Source: Pseudomonadota bacterium
GTDB taxonomy: Bacteria; Pseudomonadota; Gammaproteobacteria; Steroidobacterales; Woeseiaceae
NCBI GenBank assembly: GCA_022567775.1
Contig: JADFGH010000046.1
Span: forward strand, 1-10,323
Direction of reading: 5' to 3'
Length of the DNA: 10,323 bases
Position 1 is the stretch's first letter. Each line of letters begins with the position of its first letter. Below the pieces are notes generated by a model. It was not told where the DNA came from and searched no databases. It was given only the letters and a program-made list of their open reading frames with translations. This document shows positions 1-5,813 of this stretch, in pieces. The translations under genes were made by a program, and so were the position numbers.

Positions 1-2
1 AC

Positions 3-887
3 TCGAAAGGCTACGGCTCCGATCCGCTGCGAACGATCTGGCTTTACCGCGATTGGGTGAACGACGCCTTCAACCGAAACATCCCCTTCGATCAGTTCAC
101 CGTCGAGCAGCTTGCCGGCGACCTGTTGCCGAACGCCACGCGGCAACAGTTGATCGCCACGGCTTTTCACCGCAACACCATGACCAACACCGAAGGGGGC
201 ACGAGCGACGAGGAATTTCGCGTGGCCGCCGTGAAGGATCGCGTCGATACGACCGGGCTGATTTGGCTGGGACTTTCGGTGGGCTGCGCCAAGTGCCACT
301 CGCACAAATACGACCCCATCTCCCAGACCGAATATTATCAACTGTTCGCCGTCTTCAACCAGACCACCGATACCGATCGCTACGACGATGCGCCCAAACG
401 GGCATTGCCCTCCGCATTTCATTACCAACAGCACAAAGAACTCGTCGAGCAGTTGGCAGCAGCACGCAAGAGGCTCAAAGACTCTTCCACCAACACGGAA
501 GCGACGTTGAAGCAGATCGCCGAGTTGGAGCGTCAATTGGAGAAAAAAGTGTTGGCGATGAAACCGCCGGCTGTCCCGGTGATGCAGGAATTGCCCGAGC
601 AGAAGCGCCGCAGCACGCGTTTGCTGATCAAAGGCGATTTCCTCAACCCCGGGCCCGAGGTTCAGGCGGGCGTTCCCAAGTCGCTGCATTCCATGCCCAC
701 TGGCGGAGCGATGAACCGGCTGGGACTGGCGCGCTGGCTGATGGACAAGGACAACCCGCTAACGGCCCGGGTGCTGGTGAATCGGGTGTGGATGAATCAT
801 TTTGGCCGCGGGCTGGTCAATACGCCGGCCGATTTCGGCGCCACCGGCGAAGCGCCCACGCATCCACAATTGCTCGACTGGCTGGCG
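3..887 (+). CDS. PSD1 (DUF1549/DUF1553) family protein, fragment, open at left edge
   Basis: This is an internal piece of a planctomycete-type protein with a DUF1549 domain followed by a DUF1553 (PSD1) domain. The family is usually secreted and often carries an N-terminal cytochrome-like domain; its biochemical role is poorly defined, and polysaccharide-linked roles have been suggested. The frame is open from base 3 (SKGYGSDPLRTIWLYRDWV), so the GTG at 57 is only an internal valine. DUF1549 hallmarks are NIPFDQFTVEQLAGDLLP and GCAKCHSHKYDPI, with a CxxCH at 285-299. A charged, probably coiled-coil linker lies at about 428-560. DUF1553 begins near 620 (LLIKGDFLNPG) and shows NRLGLARWLMDKDNPLTARV and FGRGLVNTPADFG. 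Roughly the last 200 residues expected of DUF1553 are missing because the frame passes into a guanine deaminase. TTG is by eye a more frequent leucine codon here than downstream. Family assignment is firm; intactness is not. Confidence 0.85.
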
Positions 888-1889
888 CGCTATGCCTATC
901 CGGCGGAGGAGGCATTCGCCGATGCCGAACATGCGCATGCGGTTGCCGGGTTTTTTGTCGATGAACTCCTGCGGAACGGCACTACTACTGCCCTGGTGTT
1001 TGCGAGTGTACATCCGCAGTCGGTCGACGCGATTTTCAAGGCGGCAGACACCCGCGGCATGCGATTGCTGGCAGGCAAGGTGCTTATGGATGAGAACTGT
1101 CCGGAAGCACTCAGGGACAGTCCGGAGTCTGCTTATGCGGAGAGCCGGCAGCTGATCGAGAAATGGCACGGCAAGAATCGTCTCGGTTATGCGATTACGC
1201 CGCGCTTTGCCGTCACCTCCAGCGAAGCGCAACTGAAGGCCGCCGGCAGGCTGGCCCGGGAGTTTCCCGAAGTGCATGTGCAGTCACACCTGGCGGAAAA
1301 TCACGACGAAATCGAACTGGTCGCGAAACAGTTTCCCTGGAGCCGCAGTTATCTCGATGTTTACGAGCAACTGGGACTGGTCCGTGAGCGGTCTGTTTTC
1401 GCCCACTGCCTGCACCTCGATGACCAGGACCGGGAGCAATTGGCGAAACTCGGAGCTGCAATCGCGTTTTGTCCGACCTCAAACCTGTTTCTTGGCAGCG
1501 GCCTGTTCGATCTGCGTGCAGCAAAAGACTGCGGAATTCGTACGGGAGTCGGCACGGATGTGGGGGGCGGCACCAGCCTGAACATGTTCAGGACCCTGAG
1601 CGAGGCGTACAAGGTGCTGCAACTTCAGGGGCAGTCATTGCCGGGTTCCAGGGCCTTGTATCTCGCGACTTTGGGCGCTGCCAGTGCGCTTTATCTTGAT
1701 GACAGGATCGGCAACTTCATTGCGGGCAAGGAAGCGGACTTCGTCGTGCTCGATTATTCTGCGTCATCGATTACGCGGCGCCGCCTGTCACGCTGTCAGG
1801 ACATTACGGAAAAACTCTTCGCATTGATCATGCTCGGCGACGATCGATCGATTGCCGAAACCTATGTAATGGGCAATTCCGTTTCATGA
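870..1889 (+). CDS. guaD: Guanine deaminase, N-terminally truncated (about 339 residues)
   Basis: Guanine deaminase is a cytosolic zinc-dependent amidohydrolase converting guanine to xanthine and ammonia in purine salvage and catabolism. From LLDWLARYAYPAEEAFAD onward the product follows the GuaD family: ELLRNGTTTALVF, AGKVLMDENCPE, PRFAVTSS (substrate-binding Arg, near 1198), QSHLAEN (metal His, 1287-1289), FAHCLHL (His, 1404-1406) and GTDVGGGTSLNMF (metal/catalytic Asp, 1557-1559). Family members are about 430-450 residues, so roughly the first 100 are absent, including the N-terminal HxH metal-binding motif. No start codon with a ribosome binding site exists in this part; the frame instead continues upstream into PSD1 sequence. 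As drawn the protein should be inactive; in the true genome it is probably complete. Its stop overlaps the end of the convergent phosphoribosyltransferase gene by 6 bases, which fits a purine-salvage neighbourhood. Confidence 0.9.
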   Translation: MLDWLARYAYPAEEAFADAEHAHAVAGFFVDELLRNGTTTALVFASVHPQSVDAIFKAADTRGMRLLAGKVLMDENCPEALRDSPESAYAESRQLIEKWHGKNRLGYAITPRFAVTSSEAQLKAAGRLAREFPEVHVQSHLAENHDEIELVAKQFPWSRSYLDVYEQLGLVRERSVFAHCLHLDDQDREQLAKLGAAIAFCPTSNLFLGSGLFDLRAAKDCGIRTGVGTDVGGGTSLNMFRTLSEAYKVLQLQGQSLPGSRALYLATLGAASALYLDDRIGNFIAGKEADFVVLDYSASSITRRRLSRCQDITEKLFALIMLGDDRSIAETYVMGNSVS

Positions 1890-2483
1890 AACCTTGCTGC
1901 GAGCTTCGACCAGTGCTTCCAGTCGCTCAATGACCGGTAGAATTTCCGGTTTGTGATGCCGCAGTTCCGCCAGGGACAAGCCGCTCAATTCATAAGGCAG
2001 GATCAGCCAGTCGGCTGTCTCGTGCACATAAAAATCCGGAGCACGAATGGTCTTTTCGGTGGGCCGGTACCAGACCGTCGCAATGCGTATGTCTTGGGGC
2101 AAATTCCGTCGTGATTTTTTCGATAAGGCCTTGATGACGGCATTGACGCTTGAACCAGTACTGTAGACATCGTCGACGATCAGCATCGAATGTTCGGCGC
2201 AGACACGTTCGTGCAAATAACGCAGGCCGTGTACGCGTATCGCGCCTGCCTTGTCGACCATTTTCGAATAGTCTTCCTGACCACGATAAGAAGTCCGGAT
2301 TGCGATGTGATCCGTCTTGCAGCCGAGAAAATCAAGCCCTTCCTGAACCGCAATACCCACTGCGCTGCCCCCGCGCCACAGACCGACCAGGAAATCAGGC
2401 ATGAACCCGGAGTTGATGACGTTGACCGCGAGTTGGAAAGAATCCAGCAACAATTCATTGGCGGCAATATAGGATTTGTTCAT
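1884..2483 (-). CDS. Phosphoribosyltransferase (COG2236 / hypoxanthine PRTase-like), paralog 1
   Basis: A 199-residue type I phosphoribosyltransferase, expected to transfer the ribose phosphate of PRPP to a purine base (hypoxanthine, guanine or xanthine) in the cytosol. The 13-residue PRPP-binding loop is visible as LIVDDVYSTGSSV at residues 101-113, with the acidic pair D104-D105. An upstream glycine loop reads GLWRGG (34-39), and the C-terminal HETADWLILPYEL segment is shared with its neighbour. The ATG is chosen because the N-terminus aligns residue for residue with the paralog at 2574-3140; no strong Shine-Dalgarno is visible. The gene is divergent from that paralog and its end overlaps the guanine deaminase stop by 6 bases. 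The loop has STG where the paralog has DTG, so substrate or affinity may differ. The exact base used cannot be told from sequence. Confidence 0.88.
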   Translation of the reverse strand: MNKSYIAANELLLDSFQLAVNVINSGFMPDFLVGLWRGGSAVGIAVQEGLDFLGCKTDHIAIRTSYRGQEDYSKMVDKAGAIRVHGLRYLHERVCAEHSMLIVDDVYSTGSSVNAVIKALSKKSRRNLPQDIRIATVWYRPTEKTIRAPDFYVHETADWLILPYELSGLSLAELRHHKPEILPVIERLEALVEARSKVS

Positions 2484-2573
2484 TTTTGTTCTTGTAATTT
2501 TGACCGTGTAGTATTGTTCGCAGCCATCTTGCGACCATTATAACGACGATTGTAACGCCACACAGGCTAACCC
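2484..2573. promoter_or_regulatory. Divergent promoter region between the two phosphoribosyltransferase genes
   Basis: These 90 bases hold the only room for promoters of both genes and are A+T-richer than their surroundings. A perfect TATAAT lies on the minus strand (2542 to 2537), about 50 bases upstream of the minus-strand ATG; the same bases give TATAAC on the plus strand. No good -35 box stands at 17 bases on either strand. A TTGACC at about 2499 faces the plus strand but lacks a matching -10. A weak AGG at 2564-2566 lies 7 bases before the plus-strand ATG. Shared or competing control is inferred from the layout only. Confidence 0.4.
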
Positions 2574-3140
2574 ATGGACAAGACCATCATCTCCGCACAG
2601 GAACTCCTTGAGGATTCTTTTCGACTCGGCGTGAAAGTTCTTGAAAGCGGGTTCGAGCCAACGATGATCATCGCGATCTGGCGAGGTGGTACGCCGGTCG
2701 GCATGGCGTTGCAGGAAATCCTCGCCTACTGTGGTATCGAAGCCGACCATATTGCGATCCGCACCTCATCTTATACCGGTGTCGACCAGCGCGGCGCAGT
2801 GGCAGTGCATGGCCTCAATTACATGGTCAAGAAAGTCTCCTGTGACGATCGCGTGCTTATCGTCGATGACGTGTTCGATACGGGGAATACGATCAAGGCG
2901 GTTATCGATGAGATAACGATGCGCGCGCGCGGCAACACCCCCGGGGATATGCGCGTCGCGGTGCCGTGGTACAAACCGACAAGAAACAAGACGGATCTCG
3001 TTCCCGACTACTATATCCGGGAAACGGCAGAGTGGCTGGTATTTCCACATGAGCTGGATGCACTCACGCCAGATGAGATGCGAAAGGTCCGGCCAAAATT
3101 ACACGCAATCATTCACGGATCCCGGTCTACTGCCGCTTAG
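2574..3140 (+). CDS. Phosphoribosyltransferase (COG2236 / hypoxanthine PRTase-like), paralog 2
   Basis: A 188-residue type I phosphoribosyltransferase of the same family as the divergent gene at 1884-2483. The PRPP loop is VLIVDDVFDTGNTI (residues 94-107, acidic pair D98-D99), the DTG form seen in classical hypoxanthine-guanine enzymes. The upstream loop is AIWRGG (34-39), and the C-terminus carries IRETAEWLVFPHEL. By eye the two proteins align end to end, sharing the N-terminal ELL-DSF and SGF blocks, DHIAIRTS and VHGL-Y; paralog 1 is three residues longer between DHIAIRTS and VHGL and has a longer C-terminal tail. This points to local duplication followed by divergence. The likely role is purine-base salvage, possibly xanthine to XMP given the adjacent guanine deaminase; the latter is inference. 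The gene ends 14 bases from the convergent DUF1232 gene. Confidence 0.88.
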   Translation: MDKTIISAQELLEDSFRLGVKVLESGFEPTMIIAIWRGGTPVGMALQEILAYCGIEADHIAIRTSSYTGVDQRGAVAVHGLNYMVKKVSCDDRVLIVDDVFDTGNTIKAVIDEITMRARGNTPGDMRVAVPWYKPTRNKTDLVPDYYIRETAEWLVFPHELDALTPDEMRKVRPKLHAIIHGSRSTAA

Positions 3141-3154
3141 AGCGCAGCGGCTTC

Positions 3155-3718
3155 TTACCAGTGCAGACGCCAGCCGCTGCCAACTGAGGCACTGCGGCGG
3201 CGCTTGCGCATGCGGGCGTGCAGCGCCGCGCGTTTGTCGGCCAGCCATTCTTCGCGCTCGACGTGCGGGTCCTGGCCTTTCTCCTTGCGTCGCGCTTCCT
3301 CTGCCTCGCGGAAGGTGCAGAATTCTTCGTAAGACTCGATCTCGGCGCTGAGTTCGCGGATGACGATTTCCACGTAAATGGCGTCGTCGAGAAAGCCGAG
3401 GCCCGGCACATGATCCGGAATCAGGTCCTCGGGATCGCAGAAATAGACCAGGGCGCCCAGAACGCGATTACGTTCTTTCTCGCTCAGCTGCCACTCTTCG
3501 TCGCTAACCATGTTAATCACCACTTCCAGCTTGGTCAGCCGATCGGCGATAAATTCGGGCAGGTCAGTCGATTTCGCGTCACTGATCAATTGCCTTGCAG
3601 CAGCTTCGATAGAAGCATTGGATTCCCCGCCTTCCATTGCCGATTTTGCTTTATCGACGATTCCCTGGAAGTGCTCGAGATCCTGATCGCTTAACGTAAA
3701 AGTAATATCAAGTGGCAT
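3155..3718 (-). CDS. DUF1232 (YkvA-like) family protein
   Basis: A 187-residue protein whose middle (about residues 85-122) matches the DUF1232/YkvA signature, ALVYFCDPEDLIPDHVPGLG followed by FLDDA. The family has no established biochemical function; many members are membrane associated, but no convincing membrane helix is visible here, so a soluble protein is likelier. The N-terminal 80 residues are acidic and helical in character. The C-terminal part is charged and ends in a basic stretch (RMRKRRR at 169-175), which could bind nucleic acid or lipid, though that is speculation. The ATG at 3718 is supported by an AAGGA about 9 bases upstream on the minus strand. The gene converges on paralog 2 with a 14-base gap and is divergent from the kinase gene at 4012. 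Confidence 0.75.
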   Translation of the reverse strand: MPLDITFTLSDQDLEHFQGIVDKAKSAMEGGESNASIEAAARQLISDAKSTDLPEFIADRLTKLEVVINMVSDEEWQLSEKERNRVLGALVYFCDPEDLIPDHVPGLGFLDDAIYVEIVIRELSAEIESYEEFCTFREAEEARRKEKGQDPHVEREEWLADKRAALHARMRKRRRSASVGSGWRLHW

Positions 3719-4011
3719 GACTAACCGTCCTTATTTTGAATTCAGATTTCTGGACCAGGCAGGGTGTTGCGATGGCGATTACTGCCCGCCGTGCTCCACC
3801 TGCAATCGCTCACTTCGGCCCGCAAATCCTTTATGTCGATTGCTTATTTCTTTGGTTTAACTGTGCGGCCCGCAGGGTGAACACTTCGGATTGTATACGG
3901 ATCGGACAGGATCGGCCATTTCGATTGGCAGTTTCACCGCGATCCATGCCTTGATGCCACGCAGCCGGCCCACCATACTGCGCTTTTTTCCGGGCAGGCA
4001 GAGGAAATACT
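3719..4011. other. Divergent intergenic region, no gene seen
   Basis: These 293 bases separate the DUF1232 gene from the kinase gene and must hold both promoters. A small 72-codon frame at 3736-3954 has no ribosome binding site or recognisable product and was not accepted. There is a short perfect inverted repeat, TGCGG-c-CCGCA, at 3864-3874, and a near direct repeat GGATCGGA / GGATCGGC at about 3899-3918. A TATACG at 3894-3899 lacks a convincing -35 partner. GAGGAA at 4001-4006 is the ribosome binding site of the downstream GTG-started gene. Confidence 0.4.
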
Positions 4012-5091
4012 GTGCCCCAGGCGGATCCGTTTGCGGTAATAGAAACCGAGGCCCCTCAACTGGACGCTAGCGAAGTCCTGCAACTTGTGCGGGAGCATTA
4101 CGGCCTTGAGGCACGGCTCGAAGCCCTGCTAAGCGAGCGCGATCAGAATTTTCTCTTGCGGTGTGACGATGGCCGTCAGTTTGTTGTGAAAATCGTCAAC
4201 GCCGCCGAGGATCCGCTTGCCACAGATTTCCAGAGTCAGGCGCTGCTGTACCTGGAAGCGCACCTGGCAAACAATGACTGCCCGATCAATGTTCCGCGAA
4301 TATTGCGAACCACAGGCGGCAGGACGCACCTGCCAGTAACCTCAGCCGGCGCACAACATGTGATGCGAGTTATCACTTACCTGGCCGGCATTCCATTGGG
4401 CAACACGCCGGCGTCGCCGGTCCTGTGCCGCCGCCTGGGTGTCTGCCTGGCACATTTAGGGAGGGCGCTGCACGGGTTTGATCATCCGGGCAGCGATCAT
4501 GGTTTGCTTTGGGATATGCAACAAGCGTTGCAGTTGCGCAGGATACTCGAGCACGTTTCCGACCGGGATCTGCGACGGCATATCGCGCAGACTCTGGACG
4601 ATTTTGAAGCCCATGCTTTGTCGCAATTCAAGGATGCCCGCTCGCAGGTCATTCACAGCGATCTTAACCCGGAGAATGTGCTGATCGATCCCGAAGATCG
4701 CTCGAGCATTACCGGCGTTATAGATTTCGGCGACATGCTAAAGGCACCGCTGATCGTCGACGTGGCCATCGGCGCGTCCTACCTGCGTGCAACGGTTGGC
4801 AATCCGCTGGCAGGGATCGCGGAATTCCTCGTGGGTTATCACTCCGTAACGCCACTCGAAATATCTGAAATCGATATGCTTTTCGATCTGATCAAAACAC
4901 GCCTGGCTACGTCGATCTCCATCCTGTCCTGGCGGGCGACACTACGTGGTGCGGACGATCCGTACCTGACAGGCAGCGTGGCGTCGGCGAGTAGTGCCGC
5001 AGAATTCCTGAAGATTCTCCGGGAATTGCCGCGCGAAAACGTGCAGCAGACATTCAGGCAGATTTGCGCGTCAACTCAATCGCTGACGTAG
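4012..5091 (+). CDS. APH/choline-kinase-fold phosphotransferase (hydroxylysine kinase / homoserine kinase-like)
   Basis: A 359-residue cytosolic kinase of the aminoglycoside phosphotransferase (APH) fold that transfers a phosphate from ATP to a small hydroxyl compound. Visible motifs are the ATP-lobe lysine in FVVKIVN (K60), the catalytic loop VIHSDLNPENVLI (H215, catalytic base D217, N222), and the metal-binding VIDFGD (D238-D241). The MRVITYLAGIPL segment and the helical C-terminus resemble hydroxylysine kinase and the kinase domain of class III aminotransferase fusions more than true antibiotic-resistance enzymes, so a metabolic substrate such as an amino alcohol or amino acid is more likely. 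It starts with GTG, chosen because GAGGAA stands 5 bases upstream. The gene stands alone on its strand and its end overlaps the convergent gene by 16 bases. The fold is sure; the substrate is unknown. Confidence 0.85.
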   Translation: MPQADPFAVIETEAPQLDASEVLQLVREHYGLEARLEALLSERDQNFLLRCDDGRQFVVKIVNAAEDPLATDFQSQALLYLEAHLANNDCPINVPRILRTTGGRTHLPVTSAGAQHVMRVITYLAGIPLGNTPASPVLCRRLGVCLAHLGRALHGFDHPGSDHGLLWDMQQALQLRRILEHVSDRDLRRHIAQTLDDFEAHALSQFKDARSQVIHSDLNPENVLIDPEDRSSITGVIDFGDMLKAPLIVDVAIGASYLRATVGNPLAGIAEFLVGYHSVTPLEISEIDMLFDLIKTRLATSISILSWRATLRGADDPYLTGSVASASSAAEFLKILRELPRENVQQTFRQICASTQSLT

Positions 5092-5552
5092 GGATTGAAT
5101 CCACCGGCGTCGACCTCTGCCGCTTCAGATTCCTGTTCTTCATCATCGTCGGCGAGGACCCGCCGCAGCGCCTGCAGGCTGACCAGCGACAGATGCTCAT
5201 TATCGGCGTAATCGTGTAACGGCTGGACGGTGACATCCTCTGGCCGGCTCAGTTTTGGTAAATCCTGGCCGCTGTCGACAATTGTCTGTAATTCATCGTC
5301 CTCGATAATTTCGAAATAACCAGTCGCCGGGTCCCTGGCGAGTACGCCCTCAACGGTCGTCTTTGCCGCCTCTTCGACGGCCTTTCGATTCTTCGCATCA
5401 TTCGACGACAGTATCTGTTTCAGAATCTGCGTACTGACGAGTTCAAGCACTGCGTTTTCCGTGGAATCTGCCGGGACGGAACGAACCTGTCCATCCGCTT
5501 TGATTTTCGACGGCCGCCGGACCAGGACTCTCACTGACTTGTCGTCACTCAT
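5076..5552 (-). CDS. Hypothetical acidic protein, 158 residues
   Basis: I do not recognise this protein. It has no signal peptide and no membrane segment. The first 20 residues are basic (MSDDKSVRVLVRRPSKIK). A helical middle (about residues 30-70, ENAVLELVSTQILKQILSS) is followed by a short beta-like FEIIEDDELQ segment, and the C-terminus is strongly acidic (ADDDEEQESEAAEVDA). It may be a small regulatory or adaptor protein, but nothing seen gives a function. It is accepted as a gene because the frame occupies the whole gap, the composition looks protein-like, and the opposite strand offers no competitor. The ATG at 5552 has only an A-rich leader and no clear Shine-Dalgarno. Its last 16 bases overlap the convergent kinase gene. 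Confidence 0.65.
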   Translation of the reverse strand: MSDDKSVRVLVRRPSKIKADGQVRSVPADSTENAVLELVSTQILKQILSSNDAKNRKAVEEAAKTTVEGVLARDPATGYFEIIEDDELQTIVDSGQDLPKLSRPEDVTVQPLHDYADNEHLSLVSLQALRRVLADDDEEQESEAAEVDAGGFNPYVSD

Positions 5553-5774
5553 TTTTTAATTCTGTGCCATGCCAGGCCGGGGGCCTATCGACTGCATCAC
5601 ACAACGCTTTGAAGCGAAAGAAACTGAGGGCACAGAGGGAGCCACATTAAGGGTAATTTCCGGCCATAATTTCCAGGCTGTGAAAAAATAACCACCTGTG
5701 GGCCATCTGATCGCCAAAAGCTGTGGAACAGGTCCCAGAATCAGTGGCTTGCGGCCATTACAATTGCACATATT

Positions 5775-5805
5775 CCGGTATTTGGACCGGTCTCAGGCCC
5801 TGAGA
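5775..5805 (+). repeat. Two tandem inverted repeats just upstream of the diguanylate cyclase start
   Basis: CCGGT (5775-5779) and ACCGG (5786-5790) form a 5-bp inverted repeat with a 6-base spacer. Directly after it, TCTCAGG (5791-5797) and CCTGAGA (5799-5805) form a perfect 7-bp inverted repeat around one central C. The second repeat ends 8 bases before the GTG at 5814 and contains the only purine-rich sequence (GAGAG) that could serve as the ribosome binding site. It could be a protein operator. As a hairpin its one-base loop is too tight unless inner pairs open. No function is proven. Confidence 0.45.
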
Positions 5806-5813
5806 GTTACGGT

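Larger units (their letters stand above)
3..1889 (+). other. Chimeric reading frame with breakpoint at about 870-893
   Basis: One uninterrupted frame joins a PSD1 fragment to a guanine deaminase fragment. Both families have a similar short motif here: PSD1 proteins typically read THP-x-LLDWLA and guanine deaminases read LLDWL followed by an aromatic/Pro-Ala-Glu segment. LLDWLA is encoded at 870-887, so the breakpoint cannot be placed more finely than about 870-893. Each partner loses essential sequence: the DUF1553 C-terminus on the left, the HxH metal site on the right. There is no transposon end, linker or direct repeat at the join. A false overlap between two organisms' reads in a metagenome assembly explains all of this; a real fusion is possible but functionally implausible. 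Confidence 0.8.

Noticed and set aside
57..59. GTG as the start of the first gene
   Set aside because: The frame is open to the left edge and the residues before it (GYGSDPLRTIWLYRDWV) match the DUF1549 family, so the codon is an internal valine.
53..964. 303-codon plus-strand frame
   Set aside because: It lies wholly over the PSD1/deaminase frame, is rich in Arg, His and Gly without any family motif, and is a shadow of the GC-rich coding frame.
3736..3954. 72-codon plus-strand frame in the divergent gap
   Set aside because: No ribosome binding site, no recognisable motif, and it occupies the expected promoter region for two divergent genes.
4012..5091. Antibiotic-resistance aminoglycoside phosphotransferase
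   Set aside because: The kinase fold is the same, but the sequence style and chromosomal context fit a metabolic small-molecule kinase; there is no sign of a mobile element.
5556..5771. 71-codon minus-strand frame upstream of the acidic hypothetical gene
   Set aside because: Composition is not protein-like and no start signal is visible; the stretch is better read as intergenic.
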